Origin: Telmatobacter sp. DSM 110680
Lineage (GTDB): Bacteria; Acidobacteriota; Terriglobia; Terriglobales; Acidobacteriaceae
Length of the DNA: 64,000 bases
Direction: 5' to 3'
NCBI RefSeq assembly: GCF_039994875.1
Contig: NZ_CP121196.1
Span: 4,092,001 to 4,156,000, forward strand
The notes below the pieces were generated by a model. That model searched no databases and was not told where the DNA came from. It saw only the letters and a program-made list of their open reading frames with translations. Of the stretch, positions 44,584-56,972 are shown piece after piece. The translations under genes were made by a program, and so were the position numbers. Position 1 is the first letter of the stretch, and each line of letters opens with the position of its first letter.

Positions 44584-45789
44584 ATGACACAATCTGATTC
44601 GGCAATGTTTGACAGGGCTATCAAAATTCTCGATCAATTCCAGATCGAAATTCCCTCGTGGGGATTCGCGAATACTGGTACGCGGTTTGGCAAATTTGTT
44701 CAACCTGCGGCTGCGGCGACGCTCGAGGAGAAGTTCAGCGATGCTGCCGAAGTTCATCGCCTCACTGGCTCAACGCCGACTCTGGCACTCCATGTCCTGT
44801 GGGATCTTCCGCGCGGAGTGGCAGATGTCGCGGAGGTCCAGGGACTTGAACGTAGAACCGGAATCCGGTCAGGCTCGATCAACCCGAATCTCTTTCAGGA
44901 CCAGGAATACAAATACGGCTCGCTTTGCAATCCGGATGGAGACATTCGTGGCAATGCACTTCAGCACGTGCTCGATTCCATTGAGATTGGAAAGCGCCTT
45001 CATGCGCGCGATATTTCACTCTGGCTCGCCGATGGCTCAAACTATCCGGGTACACAGTCGATGCGCAAACGCATTGGGTGGCTGGAGGGGGCGCTCAACA
45101 CCGCGCATCAGCATCTTGCCGCGGACCAGCGATTGCTGGTGGAGTACAAGCCGTTCGAGCCGGCTTTTTACCATACGGACATTGCCGACTGGGGCATGTC
45201 ATCGCACCTTTGTCGCGCCGCTGGTCCGCAAGCATTTGTGCTCGTCGATACCGGTCACCACTATCTCTCGCAGAATATAGAACAGATTGTCACGTGGCTA
45301 CTGCACCTCGACCTGCTGGGTGGATTCCATTTTAACGATCGACGGTATGCTGACGACGACCTCACCCTCGGGTCGATCGATCCGTACCAGGTTTTCCGGA
45401 TCTTCCACGAACTCTGCGAAGATCAACAATTCCCGGCGTCCAAAAACCCGCTGCATGCAGTTCCTTTCATGATCGACCAGAGCCACAATCTCAAGGGAAA
45501 AATCGAAGCCATGGTCCAGACCGTTATGTCGGCGCAGGAACTCTGGCTCAAGGCCGCCCTGATCGACCGGGAGAGACTCACCCTGCTTCAACAAGACTGC
45601 GATCTTGTAGCGGCTGAGGAGGTTTTCAGGGATGCATTCTGGCGGGATGTACGACCGATGATTGCGGCGTGGCGCGAGTCCCGCGGTCTTGCGGCCAACC
45701 CGCTGGCTGCCCTTCGAGAAGGCGGTTACGTCGAGCGCGTTACACGGGAGCGCGCAAGTAGACAATCTGCTGTGAGCAGCTATGCCTAG
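44584..45789 (+). CDS. rhaI: L-rhamnose isomerase (RhaI type)
   Basis: Converts L-rhamnose to L-rhamnulose. The roughly 400-residue chain is of the RhaI (Pseudomonas-like) rather than the E. coli RhaA type. It has a FANTGTRFGKF start region, then RSGSINPNLFQDQEYKYGSLCNPD. Metal-binding Glu/Asp residues are in LLVEYKPFEPAFYHTDIADW, DTGHHYLSQNIEQI and GGFHFNDRRYADDDL. ATG 44584 (or GTG 44581) follows GAGGCAAAGGTG. The bifunctional aldolase/dehydrogenase and kinase genes follow, completing the pathway. Confidence 0.92.
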   Translation: MTQSDSAMFDRAIKILDQFQIEIPSWGFANTGTRFGKFVQPAAAATLEEKFSDAAEVHRLTGSTPTLALHVLWDLPRGVADVAEVQGLERRTGIRSGSINPNLFQDQEYKYGSLCNPDGDIRGNALQHVLDSIEIGKRLHARDISLWLADGSNYPGTQSMRKRIGWLEGALNTAHQHLAADQRLLVEYKPFEPAFYHTDIADWGMSSHLCRAAGPQAFVLVDTGHHYLSQNIEQIVTWLLHLDLLGGFHFNDRRYADDDLTLGSIDPYQVFRIFHELCEDQQFPASKNPLHAVPFMIDQSHNLKGKIEAMVQTVMSAQELWLKAALIDRERLTLLQQDCDLVAAEEVFRDAFWRDVRPMIAAWRESRGLAANPLAALREGGYVERVTRERASRQSAVSSYA

Positions 45790-45852
45790 ACCGAGCTAGC
45801 GGCGGTAGAATCGAGGTCTGAGTTCTGATTTATTTCCCCGATCGGTGGTGCA

Positions 45853-48078
45853 ATGATGACGCAGGCAACTCTCGCAACCGCAACGCTTCGTTTTCTTGAG
45901 GACCGGTGGGATCCAGCAGTCGCCGCAACGCTCGACGAGCCGGAGCTTCTGCGCTACCGGTCAAATCTGCTCGGGTCGGACCTGCGTATCACCAACTTCG
46001 CCGGCGGCAATACCAGTTCCAAGATTATGGAGACGGACCCGCTCACCGGCGAGCAGGCGGAAGTGATCTGGGTAAAGGGTTCCGGCGGCGATCTAGGCAG
46101 CATGAAGCGGTCCGGTTTTGCCACGCTCTATCAGGAAAAGCTTCTCGCACTCGAGCGCAGCTATAAAGGTGTTGAAACCGAAGACGACATGGTGGCGATG
46201 TACCCGCTGTGCACCTTCCGCAACAATCCTGTCGCCGCCTCGATCGATACGCCGCTGCACGGATTTCTTCCCTTCCCGCATGTCGACCATCTGCATCCAG
46301 ACTGGGGTATCGCGCTGGCTGCATCGGCCAACGGCCTGGCGAAGATGGAGGAGTTCAATCGCGAGTTCAACCACACGCTTGTATGGATTCCATGGCAGCG
46401 TCCGGGATTTGAGCTGGGCTTGATGCTCAGGAAAGCAGTGCACGACAATCCCAACTGCGACGGTATCGTCCTTGGCGGACACGGGCTCTTCACGTGGGGA
46501 CAAACGCAGCGCGAGTGCTATCTGAATACGATTACGCTTATCGACCAGATTGGCCAGTTTATCGCGCGCCACGGCGATGAGAAGGGATCCGTGCGATTCG
46601 GCGGGGAGGCCGTCCCATCGCGCACCGATCGGCAGGTGCTTGCTGTCGATATCGTGCCACACCTGCGCGGACGGTTGAGTTCGAATCATCGTTGGATTGC
46701 GAGTTTCAGCGATGCACCGGACGTCTTGCAGTTTGTAAATTCGACGCACGCTGAAGAGCTCGCCTACCTTGGCACGAGCTGCCCGGATCACTTTATCCGT
46801 ACAAAGATTCGTCCCATGTTTGTGCCGTGGCCGAAGGGCAGCAGCGTTGCGGACCTGAAGGCGCAGATCGATCGGTCACTGGTTGAATATCGCGAACAGT
46901 ATTGCACCTATTACCACTATTTCGCGACGGCCGACTCACCGTCGTTGCGCGATCCAAGCCCGACCGTTGTTCTTATTCCCGGACTCGGCATGTTCAGTTT
47001 CGGGAAGAACAAGACGGAAGCTCGCATCGTCGGCGAGTTCTATACGAACGCAATTCACGTCATGGAAGGCGCAAGCTTGCTGGCTGGGAGCGAAGACTTA
47101 AAGGGTGCACTGCCACAGTGTGGCGATGGCATGGATCCTGCGAGTTTCAAGAGTTTCAGCAATTATGTTGCGCTTCCGCCGTTGGAAGCGTTTCGGATTG
47201 AGTACTGGGCCATGGAAGAGGCCAAGATTCGTCGCCAGCCACCTGAAAAAGAACTTAGCCGTCGTATTGCGCTCGTTGTCGGCGGTGGGAGCGGAATAGG
47301 CCGCGAGGTCGCGCACCTGGTTGCAGCACGCGGAGCGCACGTGATGGTGGCCGATTACGACGAGACGGCTGCGGCACGAGTTGTTGGAGAACTGGCGCAG
47401 ATCACGCAAAAAGAATTCGTCGCGGCGACAAAAGTCGACATCCGAAGCCGCGACGCCGTGCGCGAGGCGCTCCGTACTACGATCGCGGCTTTCGGTGGCG
47501 TGGATATTCTGATCAACACCGCCGCGTTATTTCCATCAGCGGCCGACGGCGTAATTAGCGATGATCTTTGGGCGGCGACATTGAATATCAACGTTACTGC
47601 CAACTATATTCTTGCCGACGAGGCGGCAAAGATTTTTGCGGATCAGGATCTTGATGGATCGATCGTGCTTACGAGCTCAGCCAATGCGGTGGTGGCCAAG
47701 CGCGGCAGCGAAGCCTACGACGTGAGCAAGGCTGCCCTCTCCCACCTGGTGCGCGAATTGGCTGTATCGCTTTCGCCCAAGGTGCGGGTCAATGCTGTCA
47801 GCCCGGCGACCGTCGTCAAAGGGAGCACCATGTTTCCGCGCGATCGTGTTCGCGCCTCGCTGGCCAAGTACAACATTCACTTCGATGAAAACAAGTCCGA
47901 CGACGAACTGCGTAATGTGCTCGCGGCCTTTTATGCCAAGCGCACGCTTACGCATCAACCGATCGATCCAGCGGATTGCGCGGAGGCAATTGCTTTCCTC
48001 GCGAGCCCCCGAACCCGCTGCACCACAGGCCACATCTTCCCCGTCGATGGAGGACTGACCGAGGCGTTTTTGCGGTGA
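45853..48078 (+). CDS. Bifunctional rhamnulose-1-phosphate aldolase / L-lactaldehyde dehydrogenase
   Basis: This 741-residue fusion has an N-terminal class II aldolase/adducin-like part (residues about 30-440: FAGGNTSSKI, TPLHGFLPFPHVDHLHPD, GGHGLFTWG). A short-chain dehydrogenase part begins near 470 (RIALVVGGGSGIGREVAHL) with a catalytic YDVSK. Such fusions (RhaEW, formerly RhaD-like) split L-rhamnulose-1-phosphate into DHAP and L-lactaldehyde, then oxidise the latter to L-lactate. The downstream kinase gene overlaps its stop (GTGA). Neighbouring lutABC could take the lactate further to pyruvate. The assignment of the dehydrogenase step is from the known family. Confidence 0.92.
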   Translation: MMTQATLATATLRFLEDRWDPAVAATLDEPELLRYRSNLLGSDLRITNFAGGNTSSKIMETDPLTGEQAEVIWVKGSGGDLGSMKRSGFATLYQEKLLALERSYKGVETEDDMVAMYPLCTFRNNPVAASIDTPLHGFLPFPHVDHLHPDWGIALAASANGLAKMEEFNREFNHTLVWIPWQRPGFELGLMLRKAVHDNPNCDGIVLGGHGLFTWGQTQRECYLNTITLIDQIGQFIARHGDEKGSVRFGGEAVPSRTDRQVLAVDIVPHLRGRLSSNHRWIASFSDAPDVLQFVNSTHAEELAYLGTSCPDHFIRTKIRPMFVPWPKGSSVADLKAQIDRSLVEYREQYCTYYHYFATADSPSLRDPSPTVVLIPGLGMFSFGKNKTEARIVGEFYTNAIHVMEGASLLAGSEDLKGALPQCGDGMDPASFKSFSNYVALPPLEAFRIEYWAMEEAKIRRQPPEKELSRRIALVVGGGSGIGREVAHLVAARGAHVMVADYDETAAARVVGELAQITQKEFVAATKVDIRSRDAVREALRTTIAAFGGVDILINTAALFPSAADGVISDDLWAATLNINVTANYILADEAAKIFADQDLDGSIVLTSSANAVVAKRGSEAYDVSKAALSHLVRELAVSLSPKVRVNAVSPATVVKGSTMFPRDRVRASLAKYNIHFDENKSDDELRNVLAAFYAKRTLTHQPIDPADCAEAIAFLASPRTRCTTGHIFPVDGGLTEAFLR

Positions 48079-49532
48079 ATGAGCAGAACGGGAGATTTCC
48101 GGAAGATTCTCGCGCACGCGTTGCCATAGACCTTGGCGCGGAGAGCTGTCGAGTATCTTTGCTTCGCTGGCGAGACGGACTCCCGCATATTGCTGAAGTC
48201 CACCGAATCTCGAACGGCCCCGTTGAAGATGGTGAATCTCTTAAGTGGCCGCTTGGCGGAATTCTGGCCGGAATTGAAGGGGGGCTGCGCCGAGCCGCCG
48301 TTGAGGCGCCAGAGGGGATCGCCTCGATTGCAGTTGACGGCTGGGCCGTGGACTATGTGCGCCTTGACTCAAAAGGACAGCCGCTGCATGATGCGTTTTG
48401 CTATCGCGACCAGCGCACGGTTGCTGCAAAGCAGAAAGTTGATTCCATGGTTGCTCCAGAAGAGACGTTTCGGCGCACGGGAGCGCAACCGCTACGGATC
48501 AACACTATGTATCAACTTTTTGCTGACGACGAAGAGATCGCGGACGCGCCCTGGCTTTGTCTTCCGGAGTACGTTTTGCACTGGCTCGGCGCTCCACCGG
48601 TGGCTGAATACACCAACGCGACCCATACTGGGCTGATTGATTTCGCTACAGGAGATTGGGCATACGATCTGTTTGCGAGACTCAGCTTGTCTGTCAACGC
48701 TGCTCCTCGCGTGGTTGCTCCGGGGACGCGGTTGGGTCGTTTGAAAGGGCCGCTCACTGAGCTTGAGGCTTTTCGAGATACGGAACTCATCGCTCCAGCT
48801 TGCCACGATACCGCGTCTGCGATAGCCGGAATTCCAGTCGATCTAGACTCGACGGCCTACATCTGTTCCGGAACGTGGTCGCTCGTGGGTACCGTTGTCT
48901 CAATTCCGATTGCAACGCCTGAAGCTATGGCGGCGCGTTATACGAATCAAGGCGCGGCAACGGGCGGGTTCTGCTTTCATACAAACGTCAACGGAATGTG
49001 GCTGCTGAGGCAGTGCATGGAATCATGGGCGTCTGAAGGCCGAAGTCTGACGATACCTGGGCTAGTGCAGGAAGCTGCGAGTTGCGAGTGTGCCGGCATT
49101 ATCAACGTGGATGCAGATCCGCTGCTTCTCTCTGGCGATATGCCGGGGCGCATCAATCGCGAACTCGCGGCCACCGGAAGTCAGACTGTCCCCGAAACTC
49201 CCGGCAACGAGGCGCTATTTGCCCGGGTTATTTTTGAAAGCCTTGCCACACGCTATGCGACCGCGCTGGCTGATCTTGAGCAGATGCTTGATCGCAAAAT
49301 GAGCCGTATCCACATCATCGGCGGTGCGAGCCGGAACCAGTTGCTCGCCGATCTTACATCGCAGCGCACCGGGATCCCCGTGGAGTGTGGTCATCCGGAA
49401 AGCTCCACAATTGGGAACTTCGCTGTACAGGTTGCTGCGAGTGAAAGCCCGACTCGGCCTGCCACGCGATTCGAGGTGCGTCAGTGGGCGGGCCGCCTCT
49501 GCTCCTGCTTGCCGGAACCCTGCATTCGCTAA
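48075..49532 (+). CDS. rhaB: L-rhamnulokinase
   Basis: This FGGY-type carbohydrate kinase phosphorylates L-rhamnulose. The 485-residue chain has an N-terminal nucleotide-binding fold (RVAIDLGAESCRVSLLRW), SIAVDGWAVDYVRLD, the carbohydrate region (AYICSGTWSLVGTV), and IIGGASRNQLLADLTSQRTGIPVECGHPESSTIGNFAVQ at the C-terminal ATP-binding site. GTG 48075 overlaps the aldolase stop by four bases. It is convergent with dnaE. Together with rhaI and the bifunctional gene it forms a complete rhamnose route. Confidence 0.92.
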   Translation: MNEQNGRFPEDSRARVAIDLGAESCRVSLLRWRDGLPHIAEVHRISNGPVEDGESLKWPLGGILAGIEGGLRRAAVEAPEGIASIAVDGWAVDYVRLDSKGQPLHDAFCYRDQRTVAAKQKVDSMVAPEETFRRTGAQPLRINTMYQLFADDEEIADAPWLCLPEYVLHWLGAPPVAEYTNATHTGLIDFATGDWAYDLFARLSLSVNAAPRVVAPGTRLGRLKGPLTELEAFRDTELIAPACHDTASAIAGIPVDLDSTAYICSGTWSLVGTVVSIPIATPEAMAARYTNQGAATGGFCFHTNVNGMWLLRQCMESWASEGRSLTIPGLVQEAASCECAGIINVDADPLLLSGDMPGRINRELAATGSQTVPETPGNEALFARVIFESLATRYATALADLEQMLDRKMSRIHIIGGASRNQLLADLTSQRTGIPVECGHPESSTIGNFAVQVAASESPTRPATRFEVRQWAGRLCSCLPEPCIR

Positions 49533-49689
49533 GGGAGGGCAAAAACGAGCCTGATCGACCATGAAACTTTAGTGTTATGGCAATCTGCAGATTCTGTCGT
49601 ATGCTGTTCCCACAAACCCTTTCTTGCGAAGCAAAGCAGCAATGCTGCCCTGGCCAAATTCGAGGAAGTCCGTGTTCATTTCAGCGGAC

Positions 49690-53193
<3,504 letters not shown>

Positions 53194-53619
53194 GGCTAGC
53201 TTTAATTTTAGTCGGCATCGACAAACCGAAAAACACTGTCTCCAGCTTGAACCGGATCTACTGAGGAAAAGGGGTCTGAAAATCAAAATTGGACAAGAAA
53301 TCGTTGGAATTCGCGAAAATATCCCTTACGGCGCTTGGACACCTCTCCGTTAGAGGCAGCACCTCCCTGCGCTCAGACTCGGACACACTGAGCAAAACAG
53401 AACAGTCTCGCTGTCGCAAAAAGCCAATACTGAAAGAGAGCAGGCTCTATCTTGCCATGCAGGCTATGTCTGCCTAGTTTGGAACACATTCCCACGCCTC
53501 GCCAATCCGAGTTGAGATTAATGGCCAAATCAGTTTTTGAAACGTCGTTCAACACCATCGGAGTCGCAGGCAATTTCGAAGGCAGTGATTGAGTTGAAGT
53601 CTGCAGGAAGGTAACACCC
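53194..53619. other. 426-base non-coding interval
   Basis: No convincing gene in either direction. It contains the dnaE promoter region and probably the promoter for the Gln-rich protein gene. I find no strong palindrome, terminator or repeat. Confidence 0.5.
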
Positions 53620-54471
53620 ATGAAACGAATTGGATTTGTTATTCCAATCTCCATTTTGTCCGCAGCTTTGGCGGCATGTACCTTTGGGTACGCCCAGGAT
53701 TCGCAGGACAAGAAGCAAGAGCAGAACAAGGGTCAGCAACAAAAGCATCAGGATCAAGGCAAACAAAATCAAGGTCAGGAACACCAGCAGCAGAACAGGC
53801 CGCAGGCTGAGCCGCAAAAACAACAACCACAGCATGAGCAACAAAACCAGGGCAGACAGCAACAAGTCGAGCGTGATCAGCAAAACCAGACCAGGCAGCA
53901 ACAGGCGCAACACCAACAGCAGAACCAAAGTAGACAGCAGCAGATTCAGCGCGATCAGCAGGACCGGAACCAGCAGCAGCAGGTTCAACGCGATCAACAG
54001 AATCAAAACCGGCAGCAGCAGGCGCAGCAGCAACAGCATGGGCAACAAATGCAGCGCTCGCAGCAGCAGCAGCGTGAGCAGCAGGTCCAGCAGCAGCAGC
54101 GTGAGCAGCAGGTCCAGCAGCAGCAAGTCTGGCAGCAACACCGCTCAAGCAACTGGGATAGGGATCATCGGAGTTGGCAGCAGCGCGGCGGGTACAACGG
54201 ATTCCGTATTCCTGACAATGATTTTCGCAGCCACTATGGCAGGGGTCACGATTTCCGTATCTATGGTCTTCCCTTCATGTATGAGGGCGGCTATCCGCGA
54301 TTCCAATACGGGGGATATTGGTTCTCGGTGATGGACCCGTACCCCGACTACTGGGGCAATGACTGGTATCAGACGGACGATGTTTATGTGGACTATTCCA
54401 GTGACGGATACTACCTCTACAACCGCAGATATCCCGGCCGTCCCGGAATCGCGATCAACATCTCGTTCTGA
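53620..54471 (+). CDS. Secreted Gln-rich low-complexity protein
   Basis: The 283-residue protein has a signal sequence with a possible lipobox (LAAC, Cys20) or ordinary cleavage after YAQ. Residues about 26-175 are almost only Gln with Arg, Asn, His and Asp, in repeats such as RDQQNQNRQQQ and REQQVQQQQ. The last 100 residues are a compact aromatic domain (RIPDNDFRSHYGRGHDFRIYG, YGGYWFSVMDPYPDYWGNDWY, VDYSSDGYYLYNRRYPG) seen in other secreted acidobacterial proteins, by memory. The Gln-rich part resembles prion-like or disordered linkers. Function unknown; a surface or matrix role is a guess. The start has no strong ribosome site (GGAAGG 10-15 bases upstream). Confidence 0.75.
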   Translation: MKRIGFVIPISILSAALAACTFGYAQDSQDKKQEQNKGQQQKHQDQGKQNQGQEHQQQNRPQAEPQKQQPQHEQQNQGRQQQVERDQQNQTRQQQAQHQQQNQSRQQQIQRDQQDRNQQQQVQRDQQNQNRQQQAQQQQHGQQMQRSQQQQREQQVQQQQREQQVQQQQVWQQHRSSNWDRDHRSWQQRGGYNGFRIPDNDFRSHYGRGHDFRIYGLPFMYEGGYPRFQYGGYWFSVMDPYPDYWGNDWYQTDDVYVDYSSDGYYLYNRRYPGRPGIAINISF

Positions 54472-54502
54472 ACGAATAATGCGGTTATAACCAAATGATC
54501 GC

Positions 54503-54540
54503 TTAGAAGCAGATCCTTCGCTCCGCTCAGGATGACACAC
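54503..54540. repeat. Acidobacterial-type intergenic repeat (CHPERSEG-type)
   Basis: AGATCCTTCGCTCCGCTCAG followed by GATGACA is a well-known dispersed intergenic element. In reverse it gives the spurious peptide CHPERSEGSA often annotated by mistake, and a second frame reads ILSGAKDLL. It lies between the Gln-rich gene and a convergent gene. Only one copy is in the window, so family membership is from recognition. Confidence 0.6.
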
Positions 54541-54570
54541 CTCAAAAGAACTGTTGCGGCAGATCTCTGG

Positions 54571-55290
54571 CTACTTGAAGACGTTTTTCTCAGGGACTCC
54601 AAAGTGGGGGGCGTTGGGGACGCAGTCGTCGATGGACTTAAGGATGATGTTGTTGTCGTCGCCTACGTTCTGGCCTGAAAGTATGTAGGGCCGGTACTTC
54701 TCCTTCGGGGTGTGGTTGTCTACGTATCCCTTGATCCATCGGGGGCAGCTAAACGCCGTACGCTTGTCGTCGGTCCACCAGACTGCGTGGATGCGAAAGG
54801 CTCGTCCGCTTTCGACGGCTCCGGAGATCACTGAATAAGAACCGTCGGTGCTAGTGGTGATGGATTTGAATTCGTCCACTTTGAAGACCAGCCAGGTTCC
54901 CTTCTTGCTGCTGTCGAATAGCTTGCAGGCTTCGGCATCGCAGGTTCGCTCGAGCCGAAATACATTGATGGTGACCGGCTGCTGCGAGACGTTCTTGTAT
55001 TCCACAATTACTTTTCCGTCAGTCGGCGTGTAGTTGCCTTGCGCTCCGCGTGGCGCGGAGAACGGAGGCGCATGCGTGGAACCGATCAGGGTCATCTGAA
55101 TACAATCCATGCTGCACGGCTTCGCCTGAACCGCCGTCCAGCCGATTTCCACCGGCTTGGCGCTTTCAATCTGAGCGGTGTAGGTTTCGCCCGGCTTCAA
55201 AACCACGCCTGATCGAATCGGGACTTGCTTAACGGCGCCAAACGCGGTGCCGATGCACACGATTGCCATACAAAGAATTGAGCGGAACAT
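54571..55290 (-). CDS. Secreted protein of unknown function
   Basis: The 239-residue protein has a signal peptide (FRSILCMAIVCIGTAFGAV). The mature part has about six Cys (for example SMDCIQMTL, RTCDAEACKLF, AFSCPRWI, DDCVPNAP), suggesting disulfides after export, and mostly beta strands. I do not recognise a family. ATG 55290 opens the signal peptide; the longer frame to 55386 adds a charged stretch not like a signal sequence. The gene is divergent from the next one, with a 210-base interval. Confidence 0.55.
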   Translation of the reverse strand: MFRSILCMAIVCIGTAFGAVKQVPIRSGVVLKPGETYTAQIESAKPVEIGWTAVQAKPCSMDCIQMTLIGSTHAPPFSAPRGAQGNYTPTDGKVIVEYKNVSQQPVTINVFRLERTCDAEACKLFDSSKKGTWLVFKVDEFKSITTSTDGSYSVISGAVESGRAFRIHAVWWTDDKRTAFSCPRWIKGYVDNHTPKEKYRPYILSGQNVGDDNNIILKSIDDCVPNAPHFGVPEKNVFK

Positions 55291-55500
55291 GGCGGCAATT
55301 ATATCTTCGCGTGCGATCACAGGAATTAAACCGCCTTTCCTTTGGCCTATCGCGGATTTCCGTGAATCATCCATAAGTGGCGCCATGAAGAAGCCCTTGT
55401 GTCACGTTACCTTCGGTGAGTACCCCTGCCTTCTCCTTCCTCCTTTTACGCCCGCGTCCACGTAGACTTTCACCTATACACCTAGGATTGAGGTCCTGAC

Positions 55501-56016
55501 ATGAGCAAGCCCCGTTTGGTGGGTTTTGGAGTGGCGTTTTTGTACCTGGTGTCTTCAGTGAGCGCGGGCTATGCGCAGAAGCTGGACGCGAGCGTGCTCT
55601 ACCGGCAGGACAGCGACGTGAACTACTTCGCAGTCATACCCGGGTATTCCAGTGCCGCCACCGAAGGTAGTCCTGACTGCTCGCTTGACCCCTTTGCTGC
55701 CGATTGCGCAGGCACGGCCCGTGCGGGTTCGAGTATCGCGCCTGGCGACGTCACCTACAACGTAGTGGGCACCACGCTTTCGCTGCTTTTGCCCGATGGA
55801 CGGGTGGCGCTGGTGAACTGCGTTAACAAATACTCCGCCAAGGGCAACTACATCAACCGCCGCAGTTGCGGAATGCCCATGGTTGAACACGTGCAGGCGG
55901 AATTCAACGGCAAGAACGCGAAGCTAAAGTGGGCCGTGGGTACCGAAGGCAAATTTGAAACCGAAAACTACAAGGTAGTTGTTGTGCTCGACAAGCGGCT
56001 TATCGCGAAACTCTGA
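55501..56016 (+). CDS. Small secreted protein of unknown function
   Basis: The 171-residue protein has a signal peptide (LVGFGVAFLYLVSSVSAGYA-like, cleaved after YAQ). The mature part holds four Cys (DCSLDPFAADC; NCVNKY; RRSCGMP). It has VNYFAVIPGYSSAATEG and TYNVVGTTLSLLLPDGRVALVNCVNKYSAKGNYINRRSCGMP, which looks like a small all-beta domain. Similar secreted proteins occur in Acidobacteria but have no known function. It ends before a strong intrinsic terminator. Confidence 0.65.
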   Translation: MSKPRLVGFGVAFLYLVSSVSAGYAQKLDASVLYRQDSDVNYFAVIPGYSSAATEGSPDCSLDPFAADCAGTARAGSSIAPGDVTYNVVGTTLSLLLPDGRVALVNCVNKYSAKGNYINRRSCGMPMVEHVQAEFNGKNAKLKWAVGTEGKFETENYKVVVVLDKRLIAKL

Positions 56017-56042
56017 ATCGACATCAAAGTCATGGCTCCTCC

Positions 56043-56074
56043 CACCCGCATCGAAACAGATGCGGGTGATTTTT
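56043..56074 (+). terminator. Intrinsic terminator
   Basis: CACCCGCATC (56043-56052) and GATGCGGGTG (56059-56068) form a 10-bp stem with a 6-base loop, followed by ATTTTT. It lies 26 bases after the secreted-protein stop. Confidence 0.9.
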
Positions 56075-56140
56075 GCTCGAATTGGCCTTCGATCACGCCA
56101 CATAATCTGCTAACCTGACCTCGCAAATCGAGGTACAACT

Positions 56141-56548
56141 ATGCGCTTGAACCGCTCCGTCCCTCCCTGCCCTGTCATTCCTGTTCTCATCTACCCTGAT
56201 CCTTCTGCTGCCGCAGAGTGGCTGTCGAATGCATTTGGATTTACGGTGCGGTTGCGGATCGCTAACCACCGCATCCAGATGCGAGCCGGCGAGGGGTGCT
56301 TCACCATCGCCGAGGGTACGGTTGCCCCCAATCGCTCGCACATCACCCAGGTCCGGATCGAGGATGCGCGTGCGCACTGCGAACGAGCCCGCAAGCACGG
56401 CGCGGTCATCCTTACTGAGCCTACCGATCACATGTATGGCGAGCGGCAGTACAACGCGGTGGACTTTCATGGACACTTCTGGGACTTTACGGAAACGATT
56501 GCGGACATCGAGCCGGAGAGCTGGGGCGGAACTTCAGTCGCTCTCTGA
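56141..56548 (+). CDS. VOC-family (glyoxalase/bleomycin-resistance-like) protein
   Basis: This 135-residue single-domain vicinal-oxygen-chelate protein starts with IPVLIYPDPSAAAEWLSNAFGF, the family's first strand-helix pair. It continues with HRIQMRAGEGCFTIAEG, VRIEDARAHCERARKHGAVILTEPTDHMYGERQYNAVDFHGHFWDFTETI, the classical second beta-alpha-beta unit. The substrate is unknown; the family includes dioxygenases and small-molecule binding or resistance proteins. The ATG is preceded by AATCGAGGTACAACT, with GAGG 10 bases before it. It stands alone. Confidence 0.85.
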   Translation: MRLNRSVPPCPVIPVLIYPDPSAAAEWLSNAFGFTVRLRIANHRIQMRAGEGCFTIAEGTVAPNRSHITQVRIEDARAHCERARKHGAVILTEPTDHMYGERQYNAVDFHGHFWDFTETIADIEPESWGGTSVAL

Positions 56549-56603
56549 CGCCCGATGAACATGCATTATTAAAGGACAGGCGAAAGAAAAGAGTAGTAAT
56601 ACC

Positions 56604-56617
56604 GGGGGGGGTGGGGG
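56604..56617 (+). repeat. Poly-G tract
   Basis: Eight G residues, one T and five more G occur next to the frameshifted small gene. It is a homopolymer slip-prone site, but I find no gene whose expression it would switch. Confidence 0.6.
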
Positions 56618-56628
56618 TACTTCCCAGA

Positions 56629-56972
56629 TCAACCAGGAAGTTTCTTCTGCGGAGACGAGGCGTTGTGCGCCCCTTTAGCTACCTGTGCCGCGTAGAGAAG
56701 GCGAGAAGCAGTTGCGCCTTCGATGGCGCCGATTGCCATTCCATGCGCCACGCAAGCGATGAAGCTGCGGATACCATCCATTCTATGAGAGTGGGCAGTG
56801 TTCTCTGGTACGCATCTGCAGCTTCGGCGGCTGCAAAGGATCGCCCACGATTGTTTCCTATCGTGGACTGGTAGGCGCGCGTCCAGGCTTCCATACACGT
56901 ATCGACGGCGTGGTTTGCTGTGGCAGAGTCAGTGGGATCGGCAACGGGCGAGGCTTCGCATTCGATGGTCAT
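56629..56972 (-). pseudogene. Frameshifted small conserved gene
   Basis: Frame A (56972 downward) reads EAWTRAYQSTIGNNRGRSFA and AAEAADAYQRTLPTL. Frame B, one register over, reads IRSFIACVAHGMAIGAIEGA and TASRLLYAAQVAKGA and stops at 56629. Together they match a common small hypothetical family (about 100 residues) with a conserved A-Y-R-x-x-M/L-P-x-L ... I-x-x-F-I-A-C-x-A-H/Y-G-M-x-I-G-A-I pattern. The change of register falls around 56790-56800, in CTGCCCACTCTCATAG. A single missing base would explain it; it could be a sequencing error, a true pseudogene or a -1 frameshift. The family function is unknown. Confidence 0.6.

Noticed and set aside
53639..54148. Minus-strand Ala/Val-rich ORF and Leu-rich ORF opposite the Gln-rich region
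   Set aside because: They are products of the CAG/CAA-type repeat read on the other strand and have no start signals or homology.
54145..54540. ORF starting CHPERSEG
   Set aside because: This is the well-known spurious translation of an intergenic repeat.
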